In this document: positions 1 to 5,468 of the stretch, one piece after another
How the letters are laid out: each line of letters opens with the position of its first letter
Numbering within the stretch: the first letter of the stretch is position 1
Assembly: GCA_016202525.1 (NCBI GenBank)
Contig: JACQOM010000135.1
Coordinates: forward strand, 1 to 11,857
Direction of reading: 5' to 3'
Source of the DNA: Chloroflexota bacterium
GTDB lineage: Bacteria > Chloroflexota > Dehalococcoidia > Dehalococcoidales > UBA2162
Length of the DNA stretch: 11,857 nt
Notes under the pieces: generated by a model
What the model was told of the DNA's origin: nothing
What the model saw: only the letters and a program-made list of their open reading frames with translations
The model's database searches: none
Position numbers and translations under genes: made by a program

Positions 1-2240
1 AGCTCGGCAATGTTGTCCTTGGTTATTTCTACAGGGTCGCTTTGCACGTCATAGGATTTGCCAGCTAAGTCATGGGCCGTATAATCTCTAACCGTTACCT
101 TGGTCTGTATCTTGCTCAGCAGGTATGTACTCATTGCGTCGGCCAGTTTATGTATTTTGGCCTCAGTGCCTACCATCAGTGCTTCGGCATTCAAAGTAGA
201 AGAGTGACAGGTGGCGCAGATAGCTGTGCTGGCTCTGAAGGTGTGGTTGGTGCCGCTTTGATTATAGTCTGGTGGCGGAGGTGTTGCTTCCATGTGACAG
301 GTGACGCAGGTATTCTCGATAAGGGAGTGAGGCGAGCGCTGAGGTACCGACACAAAGTAAGCGTTTTCACCCATTATCACATCAGCCTGGGCGGCGGTAT
401 GCGGTGCCGAATAGCTGGTCGGAGGCGCATCGATATTATGGACGGCGTTTCTGGTGTTGTGGCAGGTCATGCAGAGAGCGCCTTTACCCACTTCTTTAGC
501 CTGGAAGCCAGCCGGTAACATCGAGGTCGAATCAACAATTCGGACGGTAGCGTTGGTTGGCTTACTAGAGGTAGTGCCCTGAGCATGTGGGTCATGACAG
601 ACGACACAGGTTATCGGTTCAGCTTGGTCTGCCGTTATACCGAGAGCCGCCAGTTCGGCAACGGTCGCATTGCCTTTGGCGCCCTGTAGTTGCAGGGTCA
701 TGTCAGGCTGCTTTATCCAGGCCAGGAAGCCTTGAGCGGCATGGCAGCGGGCACAACTGGCACTGCTGGTAGCCCTCGCCGGGGTTGTTGAGGTCCCGGC
801 ATGTCTGCTATCCTCCCACTGCTGGAAGCGGCCGTGGCGTGGCGGTTCACCATGGCAGGTGGCGCAGCCATCAGCCGAGAGGGTGACGCGGGCGGCATCA
901 ATCGTCTTGTTGGGGTGGAGTGGGCTGTTGTTAGGACCATGGCAGTTTTCACACTGGATATTGGCGAAGCTGGCGGTCTTGGGAAACTGCTTCAGCATCT
1001 TGGCATAATAACCTACTTCGCCATGTGGCGGGACCTGCCAGTTCTCGGCAGCCATGGCTTCATCGAAGCCGTTATTTTTGACTTCCGGGTCATAGCCGAC
1101 GGTATGGCAGGTGGCACAGCCTATACCCCAGTGACCGGCAGGGTCGTTAATGTTCTGGGTAAAGATTTCGGCGTGTCCTGATTGGCTCCAGGCGGTAAAC
1201 TTGTCAGGTGCCGTCTTGCCGTTATGGCAAACGGTGCAGTTTGTGGCTACCGGCCTTCCCTTGGCATCCAGGCCGGTGATGGCTCCAGCCCAAGTACCGG
1301 CATAGACATCAAGAGCAACACCGGAAACCTTCTCGGTGAGGCTATACTTCCCGACCACATCAGGAGTAAAAGAAGGGTTCTGGTCTCTAGCGTTATCCAT
1401 GACTGCTTTGGAGTCAGTAGGAGAAGTGATAACCCAGTTATAGTTGCCCTGGTTTTTGGCATGTAGCAGTACCGGTACCCCGACCGGGACATTAGCCAGA
1501 CCACCATTGACTGCATAAGGCAGGCTTGCGACTACATTTACCGTATCGCTATATTTCCCGCTGGAGGTGGTTACGGTAACTTTGAAAGTAGCTGTCTCGG
1601 CGGCTCCCAGAGCATGGGGATTAATGGCCTGGACTGTAAAACTGTCTCGTTGCTTGAGTGCTGCTAGCAGAGCTATTTTGTAAGCCTTGGCATTCCCGAG
1701 GGTTACGGTAATGGTTGCCGAGTCGGGCTTATCTATAGTGGCGGTAACACCCGCTATTTGTGACCACTGGTAGCCAGTTACAGTGGAGTTATCAAAGGGT
1801 TCAGCAGTAACCTTTAGCGTGACAGTGCCGTCCGGTGAACCTGTCAGGTCTTTACCGGCGTTGGCGGCTACCGCGCTTGCCGGCTTCATATTTATGTTCT
1901 TGCTAACTGTCTGTCCGGCAACCAGCGTCACTGTCTCGGTTGCCGAGGTAAAACCATCCCTCTGGAAGGTGAGTTTGTAAGTGCCAATCGGTAACTGGGC
2001 GGAATAGCCGCCGTCAGCCCCCGAGGTAATCGTGACATCTTTGATTGCCGGGTCGGTAGTTACGTTTACCCCGGCTACCGGTTTCTGGTTTAAGTTGTTG
2101 GTTATTGTCCCCGTGACAGTGCCGCTACTTGTGCCCGGTGTCCCGGGGGGCCCAGCTGGTCCCGGAGGTCCCTGGCAGCTAAGAAGTAGTGGTATCACAG
2201 CGATTAGCGCGACGACAACTACCCACCAGAACTTTTTCAT
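1..2240 (-). CDS. Large multiheme c-type cytochrome lipoprotein (3' end beyond window)
   Basis: Open on the minus strand from ATG at 2240 to the left edge, at least 746 codons without a stop, so the C-terminus is missing. The start is preceded by a strong ribosome site, GAGGAGGT. The N-terminus is a lipoprotein signal with lipobox LLSC (Cys22), followed by four collagen-like Gly-X-Y triplets (residues 24-36). Residues about 41-117 resemble a carboxypeptidase-regulatory-like beta domain, and about 121-320 look like PKD/Ig-type beta domains. Nine CxxCH haem motifs follow, starting near residues 335, 375, 430, 459, 496, 545, 590, 645 and 675. W-x-x-S-x-H segments (AWSQSGH, QWEDSRH) resemble distal haem-ligand regions of cytochrome c554-like multihaem proteins. 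The inferred role is a membrane-tethered terminal electron carrier on the outer face, taking electrons from the upstream NrfD modules. It probably has its own promoter and a leader terminator. The cytochrome lipoprotein call is firm; the partner and acceptor are unknown. Confidence 0.93.
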   Translation of the reverse strand, partial: MKKFWWVVVVALIAVIPLLLSCQGPPGPAGPPGTPGTSSGTVTGTITNNLNQKPVAGVNVTTDPAIKDVTITSGADGGYSAQLPIGTYKLTFQRDGFTSATETVTLVAGQTVSKNINMKPASAVAANAGKDLTGSPDGTVTLKVTAEPFDNSTVTGYQWSQIAGVTATIDKPDSATITVTLGNAKAYKIALLAALKQRDSFTVQAINPHALGAAETATFKVTVTTSSGKYSDTVNVVASLPYAVNGGLANVPVGVPVLLHAKNQGNYNWVITSPTDSKAVMDNARDQNPSFTPDVVGKYSLTEKVSGVALDVYAGTWAGAITGLDAKGRPVATNCTVCHNGKTAPDKFTAWSQSGHAEIFTQNINDPAGHWGIGCATCHTVGYDPEVKNNGFDEAMAAENWQVPPHGEVGYYAKMLKQFPKTASFANIQCENCHGPNNSPLHPNKTIDAARVTLSADGCATCHGEPPRHGRFQQWEDSRHAGTSTTPARATSSASCARCHAAQGFLAWIKQPDMTLQLQGAKGNATVAELAALGITADQAEPITCVVCHDPHAQGTTSSKPTNATVRIVDSTSMLPAGFQAKEVGKGALCMTCHNTRNAVHNIDAPPTSYSAPHTAAQADVIMGENAYFVSVPQRSPHSLIENTCVTCHMEATPPPPDYNQSGTNHTFRASTAICATCHSSTLNAEALMVGTEAKIHKLADAMSTYLLSKIQTKVTVRDYTAHDLAGKSYDVQSDPVEITKDNIAE

Positions 2241-2280
2241 ACTTTTACCTCCTCACTTCTAATCAGAGCCATGAATCTAC

Positions 2281-2316
2281 AAAAAATAAGGGAGACTTAA
2301 ATTATAATCTCCCTTA
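2281..2316 (-). terminator. Intrinsic terminator in the leader of the multiheme lipoprotein gene
   Basis: On the minus strand a perfect 9-bp stem (TAAGGGAGA with TCTCCCTTA, arms 2308-2316 and 2287-2295) encloses a 12-base AT-rich loop and is followed by six T residues (2286-2281). There is no T tract on the plus-strand side, so it is oriented for minus-strand transcription. It lies after the NrfD-3 gene and only about 40 bases upstream of the lipoprotein ATG. It could simply end the main operon. However, the best promoter candidate for the lipoprotein lies upstream of it, so it may also act as an attenuator. Confidence 0.75.
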
Positions 2317-2331
2317 AGGACCTCTATTTCC

Positions 2332-2399
2332 GGTCGTATCTTTTTAGGCATTACCTTATCTACCTGCTTAAGTTTACTCCTGCTCCTAACCACCCGACC
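2332..2399 (-). promoter_or_regulatory. Possible folded leader RNA upstream of the terminator
   Basis: Read on the minus strand, GGTCG (2395-2399) can pair with CGACC (2332-2336). Nested inside, TTAGG (2385-2389) can pair with CCTAA (2344-2348), and an 8-base palindrome AGTAAACT sits in the apical region. This arrangement directly precedes the intrinsic terminator and lies between the promoter candidate and the gene. I do not recognise a known riboswitch or T-box consensus in it. The stems are short and the call rests on pairing alone. Confidence 0.3.
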
Positions 2400-2487
2400 T
2401 TTTTACTGTCAACAACTCTATGTATTTATATACTATCTTTTACCTGGTATTACTATCCTATTTATACCCTGTAATAAGACCAAGACG

Positions 2488-2517
2488 ATACTAGCATAAT
2501 CACAAACACCTTGTCAA
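2488..2517 (-). promoter_or_regulatory. Sigma70-type promoter candidate for the multiheme lipoprotein gene
   Basis: On the minus strand a perfect -35 box TTGACA (2512-2517) is followed by an 18-base spacer and TAGTAT (2488-2493). A TG dinucleotide one base before the -10 makes it an extended -10 element. Transcription would begin near 2480 and give a leader of about 240 bases containing the terminator at 2281-2316. The surrounding region is AT-rich and non-coding. Confidence 0.55.
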
Positions 2518-2621
2518 TACCCTCTGAAAATTATCTATTAAAGGTGAAGAATATACCCTGTTTCGGAGAAAGGATAGTATTTTGCTGATTTATAGCGGTG
2601 ATGAAATGTGAGGAGGTGAGT

Positions 2622-2684
2622 CGCTAGAAATTGAAGTGTAGAGTTTCCCGGGTGGTTAGTTGTAGAGGTATCTAGTTTCTAGCG
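2622..2684. repeat. 9-bp inverted repeat at the 3' end of the NrfD-3 gene
   Basis: CGCTAGAAA at 2622-2630 and its exact complement TTTCTAGCG at 2676-2684 are separated by 45 bases. The right arm overlaps the last codon and the TAG stop of NrfD-3. No T tract follows on the minus strand, so this is not a standard terminator. It may be an mRNA 3' structure or chance. Confidence 0.4.
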
Positions 2685-3854
2685 TAATCGTCTGGCGGGT
2701 GTCTGCTGTTTAATCTCTTGTTGCCAGGGAGGCAGCAAATATGTCAGCAGGGTAAGAATTATGAATGGCAAGGCTAAGAGGACCGAGGCGCTGAGAAGAC
2801 CGCTCGGGCCGAAGAGGGGTGGGGTATAGCTGATGAGGCCTCTGAGGCTCTTTGATATCAGTTGCCCGCCGATTACCACATTCCAGCGCATGGCAAACAC
2901 CCCGATGAGTACCATTGTGGCAGCCAAGAAGGTGACATAGGTTTTCTGCTGTGCCTCCGGCTTGATTATTTCAACGCCTCCCAGTACTAGGAGGGGTAGC
3001 AAGGAGCCGGAGATAAACTGGATACCGAAGTAGCTGATGCTTATCTTTTGAGTTATCAGCTGAGAAATAATTTTCCAGCTCTCTTCAGATTCATAGAGCA
3101 TGCTGAAGACTTCCAGTCCTTCCAGTACCACATTTATTGCCAGGAAGCCTGCTAGCCACAGGGACAGGGAACGCAAACAAGCGTGGTCGATGGAAGCGTG
3201 CCTGATTTTTGTGGTGATGACATACAATACTAATAGCAGGGCGATGCCGGAAACGGTGGCCGACATTAGAAAGATGATTGGCATTAGCGGCGTGGACCAC
3301 CACGGATTGGCTTTAACTGCGCCGAAGATGAAGCCGACATACCCATGAAGGAGCATAGCCGCCGGAATACCGATAAAGGCCAATATTTTGATTAGTTTTT
3401 TATCGATAGCCAGTGATTCCTCCGATACATCATAGACCCCCAGTGCCAGAATGGAATAAATGGTTTTTCTGGTGCCGTCAGCCGCTGCCATGGCAGACCT
3501 GACGATATCCGGCCTGAAAACGAGCCATATCTCCCCCAGGACGATGAGCAGATAGAAAAACCAGATATAGCCAAAGGCGGACATAGCCGAGTTGAGATTC
3601 GGTGTTAAGAACATTTCCAGTCCTCTCTCCGGCCGCCCCAGGTGGATAACTAAAGGCAGCGGTGTGACGATAAGGAAAGATAGTGCGGTCAGCAGGGAAA
3701 ACCGTGCCACCGGCCTCAGGCTGGTCAAACCGAAGACGTGGTAGAGCGACGACACGATAAAGGCGCCAGCCACCAGTCCGGTAATATAGGGGTAAATGAC
3801 GATGAGCAGGTCCCATTCTACTACACCTTCGTTAGGGAATACGAAGCCGGCCAC
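2679..3854 (-). CDS. NrfD/PsrC-type quinone-interacting membrane subunit (module 3)
   Basis: This 391-residue polytopic protein consists almost wholly of hydrophobic helices, an estimated eight to ten. Family signatures are HLGRPER at residues 71-77, a helix region LLHGYVGFIFGAVKA near 168-182, and RWNVVIGGQ at 323-331, all typical of the NrfD/PsrC membrane subunits. In that family the subunit binds menaquinol or menaquinone and exchanges electrons with a four-cluster ferredoxin-like partner on the outer membrane face. That partner here is the gene immediately upstream. The start is GTG, one codon beyond the partner's TAG stop and in the same frame, with GGGGG about 11 bases upstream as a weak ribosome site; translation is probably coupled. 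It is of a different subtype from the two other NrfD-like proteins in this operon. The family call is firm; direction of electron flow is not determined. Confidence 0.93.
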   Translation of the reverse strand: MAGFVFPNEGVVEWDLLIVIYPYITGLVAGAFIVSSLYHVFGLTSLRPVARFSLLTALSFLIVTPLPLVIHLGRPERGLEMFLTPNLNSAMSAFGYIWFFYLLIVLGEIWLVFRPDIVRSAMAAADGTRKTIYSILALGVYDVSEESLAIDKKLIKILAFIGIPAAMLLHGYVGFIFGAVKANPWWSTPLMPIIFLMSATVSGIALLLVLYVITTKIRHASIDHACLRSLSLWLAGFLAINVVLEGLEVFSMLYESEESWKIISQLITQKISISYFGIQFISGSLLPLLVLGGVEIIKPEAQQKTYVTFLAATMVLIGVFAMRWNVVIGGQLISKSLRGLISYTPPLFGPSGLLSASVLLALPFIILTLLTYLLPPWQQEIKQQTPARRLR

Positions 3855-3857
3855 AGT

Positions 3858-4628
3858 CTAATGTACCCCCTTTTCAAATCCGATGTAGTAGACCTTGGGT
3901 TCAGTGCCCAGGTCGGGCTTCAAGACATAAACACGTTTCTCGGCCAGTATTTTGGCTACCGGACTTTCCGGGTCACGCAGGTCTCCAAAGACTCTGGCTT
4001 TTACCGGGCAGGCTTCAGCAAAGGCTGGCAATACTCCCTGAGTAATCCGGTGGTAGCACCAGGTGCATTTGTCCACTACGCCTTTGGCGGGGAGGAAAAA
4101 TCTGGCTCGGTAGGGGCATGCCTGAATGCAATACCTGCAGCCAATACAGTGTTGCTGGTCGATGAGCACGACCCCGTCCTCTGTCTCATAAGTGGCGCCG
4201 ACCGGGCAGACAGTCACGCACGGAGGGTTGTCACACTGGTTGCACAGCTTGGGAACGAAAAAGCTTTTCATAACATTGGGGTGTGGTTGCTCGGTTTTAA
4301 AGCCATCTCTGCCCGCGTTGGGGGAATCGACAAATGTCTCTCCGTCCTCGGTGATGACATATCGCTCTATCCATGTCCGGTTGTATTCGGGTTCCCAGGG
4401 GACCTTGTTTTCCAGTTTGCAGGCAGTTACACAGCGCCCGCAGCCGATACACTTTTCATTGTCACAAACAAATCCCCAGTAGTGTTTTTCCCAGTCGTAG
4501 CCAGTGGATTTAGCTGCGGCACTATTAAAATTGGTGAGCAGGGAAGGAATGGTATAGAGGGCGATCCCGCCCACTACACTCTTGCTTCCTATTTTAATAA
4601 AGTCCCGACGTGAAATTTCCTTTTCCAT
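3858..4628 (-). CDS. Tat-exported four-cluster ferredoxin-like subunit (module 3), one cluster Cys replaced by Phe
   Basis: This 256-residue protein starts with a textbook Tat signal, SRRDFIK (residues 6-12), followed by a hydrophobic stretch ending near AAA-K40, so it should be folded in the cytoplasm and exported. Cysteine groups are 60/63/66/70, 129/132/137/141, 161/164/167/171 and 188/191/207, the layout of PsrB/NrfC/HybA-type proteins carrying four [4Fe-4S] clusters. In the last group the third Cys is missing: the segment reads LPAFAEACP, with Phe203 where the module 1 and 2 paralogues have Cys. The codon is TTT, one base from TGT. An additional Cys55 lies just before the first group. 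One cluster may therefore be absent, a [3Fe-4S], or differently ligated. The gene lies 3 bases after the eight-heme cytochrome and just before NrfD-3, its likely membrane partner. Confidence 0.93.
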   Translation of the reverse strand: MEKEISRRDFIKIGSKSVVGGIALYTIPSLLTNFNSAAAKSTGYDWEKHYWGFVCDNEKCIGCGRCVTACKLENKVPWEPEYNRTWIERYVITEDGETFVDSPNAGRDGFKTEQPHPNVMKSFFVPKLCNQCDNPPCVTVCPVGATYETEDGVVLIDQQHCIGCRYCIQACPYRARFFLPAKGVVDKCTWCYHRITQGVLPAFAEACPVKARVFGDLRDPESPVAKILAEKRVYVLKPDLGTEPKVYYIGFEKGVH

Positions 4629-4631
4629 AGC

Positions 4632-5384
4632 CTACTTACTCCGATGACAATTAAGACAGTCAGGACTGGTACGTCCGGCGTGGTCTTTCGGCAAGGGCTT
4701 AATGCCCCCTCCGATTTGATGACATAACAGGCAATCAGAACGCCCCTCTAAGCTATGTGGAATCTTGGGCAGCGTTGCCCCTCTGATTTCCGGCGGACCG
4801 TGGCATGATAGACAGTTGGTGCGTCCTTCCAGGGTATGCGGAATCTGGGGTGGTAATGTGGTCAAAGGTTCATGGGGAGCATGGCATGACTTGCAATCAG
4901 TTCGACCATCCAGGCTATGTGGAACCTGGGGTGGCATCCCTGCTCTGGGGTCATGAGGGTTATGACACGTGACACATTCGGCTTTTCCTCCCATTTCATT
5001 CATGTCTATCTGAGCAATGCTGCCGGGGCGTGAAATGAGCCGGGAATGACATGTTCCACATAGTTCTCTGGTGGTGTGGGAGACTACGGGAGGTGCTCCT
5101 GTTGTTAGATGTTCTCTCGCCGGACCATGGCAATTCTCACAGTTGACTGTCTGGTGGTTTCCTTTTTGCCACATATTATATTGGTCCTGGTGGCAGTTGA
5201 GACAAAGGGAGGAACTGGCAAACTGCATTGGCAGGCTCGCCCATACCAGTTTATTTTCTTGGGAGTTCCTCTGGTGGAAACCGAATTTAGCCAGAACAGG
5301 CGGAACAGGGATTACTCTGAGTCCAACAAAGATAAACAGGAGCAGGGCTATTACTAGTATACTGGCCCGGTATAAATGCCTCAT
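4632..5384 (-). CDS. Eight-heme c-type cytochrome, membrane anchored
   Basis: This 250-residue protein has an N-terminal hydrophobic helix (about 7-26) that works as a signal peptide or an uncleaved anchor. Eight CxxCH motifs start at residues 61, 82, 109, 137, 164, 191, 218 and 243. The first part (CLNCH, then Y-x-x-W-x-x-G-x-H, then CENCHGP) resembles cytochrome c554/NrfH-like multihaem proteins. The second part is a regular array in which haems 4 to 7 are spaced exactly 27 residues apart. It ends four residues after the last haem. By inference it carries electrons outside the membrane between the NrfD/FeS modules and the large lipoprotein. The ATG has only a weak, distant ribosome site (AGAGG about 18 bases upstream), which fits the close promoter candidate at 5415-5443. 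The next gene, FeS-3, begins 3 bases downstream. Confidence 0.93.
   Translation of the reverse strand: MRHLYRASILVIALLLFIFVGLRVIPVPPVLAKFGFHQRNSQENKLVWASLPMQFASSSLCLNCHQDQYNMWQKGNHQTVNCENCHGPAREHLTTGAPPVVSHTTRELCGTCHSRLISRPGSIAQIDMNEMGGKAECVTCHNPHDPRAGMPPQVPHSLDGRTDCKSCHAPHEPLTTLPPQIPHTLEGRTNCLSCHGPPEIRGATLPKIPHSLEGRSDCLLCHQIGGGIKPLPKDHAGRTSPDCLNCHRSK
4692..4934 (-). repeat. Three in-frame 81-bp coding repeats (27 residues each)
   Basis: Within the eight-heme cytochrome, residues 151-177, 178-204 and 205-231 are successive copies. The core is P-x-I/V-PH-S/T-L-D/E-GR-S/T-D/N-C-x-x-CH, so each unit carries one haem. Unit boundaries on the minus strand are 4934-4854, 4853-4773 and 4772-4692. 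The copies still share obvious DNA identity, for example around the PHSLEGR codons, which suggests growth by tandem duplication. A shortened fourth unit (DHAGRTSPDCLNCH) closes the array. Confidence 0.85.
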
Positions 5385-5405
5385 ATTTTAGCTATTAATG
5401 CCTCT

Positions 5406-5430
5406 AATTAGGCTATTATAATGCCTAATT
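5406..5430. repeat. 8-bp perfect hairpin upstream of the eight-heme cytochrome
   Basis: AATTAGGC (5406-5413) and GCCTAATT (5423-5430) are perfect complements around a 9-base AT loop. There is no T tract in either direction, so it is not a clear terminator. It overlaps the -10 and start region of the promoter candidate and could be an operator or an mRNA 5' structure. Confidence 0.5.
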
Positions 5431-5443
5431 GCCAATGAAGCAA
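5415..5443 (-). promoter_or_regulatory. Internal promoter candidate for the eight-heme cytochrome and module 3
   Basis: On the minus strand a perfect TATAAT (5415-5420) stands 17 bases downstream of TTGCTT (5438-5443), which matches only the TTG of the -35 consensus. The start would fall near 5408, about 24 bases before the ATG at 5384. The -10 lies in the loop of the hairpin at 5406-5430. AT-rich sequence gives such boxes by chance, so this is moderate evidence only. Confidence 0.35.
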
Positions 5444-5468
5444 GTACCTAATTGCTAGCGAAGCAAGT
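5423..5468. repeat. Tandem duplication of a 23-bp unit at a gene end
   Basis: Two adjacent 23-base units, 5423-5445 and 5446-5468, match at 19 of 23 positions. On the minus strand both read ACTTGCTTC, four variable bases, then CAATTAGG. The first-transcribed copy (5446-5468) contains the last codons and the TAG stop of the monoheme cytochrome gene; the second copy has TGG at the equivalent of the stop. The duplication is intergenic apart from that overlap. Confidence 0.8.

Larger units (their letters stand above)
2241..2678. other. Intergenic region of 438 bases
   Basis: This is the only long non-coding stretch in the window. It is AT-rich compared with the flanking genes. It holds the promoter candidate, the leader and terminator described separately, and a 9-bp inverted repeat near the end of NrfD-3. 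I found no convincing small gene or tRNA-like structure in it. Confidence 0.8.

Noticed and set aside
2120..2175. The GC-rich collagen-like segment as a frameshift or assembly artefact
   Set aside because: The frame continues correctly on both sides, and a Gly-Pro-Pro spacer directly after a lipobox is plausible.
72..2262. Several plus-strand open frames of 60 to 150 codons in this region
   Set aside because: The minus strand has one unbroken frame across the whole region with nine haem motifs, a lipoprotein signal and a strong ribosome site, so the plus-strand frames are shadows.
2407..2412. A second perfect TTGACA on the minus strand as an alternative promoter
   Set aside because: Seventeen bases downstream lies TTAGGA, a poor -10, and no extended -10 is present. 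The upstream pair at 2488-2517 is better.
2281..2500. Known riboswitch classes in the leader (cyclic-di-GMP GEMM, T-box, TPP, cobalamin, molybdenum cofactor)
   Set aside because: None of their conserved core sequences could be recognised by eye. The leader is reported only as a possible attenuator.
2608..2640. Plus-strand AGGAGGTGAG as a ribosome site for a plus-strand gene
   Set aside because: The nearest possible starts run into stops within a few codons and no open frame follows.
3738..4613. A 291-codon open frame on the plus strand
   Set aside because: It lies opposite the ferredoxin-like gene of module 3, whose cysteine groups and Tat signal are unmistakable. The plus-strand product has no recognisable family features, and the long frame comes from codon bias of the real gene.
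4692..4934. The regular 81-bp repeat as a CRISPR array
   Set aside because: It is coding, in frame, divergent, and has no unique spacers of constant length; each unit carries a haem motif.
5406..5430. The hairpin as an intrinsic terminator after the monoheme cytochrome
   Set aside because: No T tract follows on the minus strand (the next bases are AGAGGCATT).
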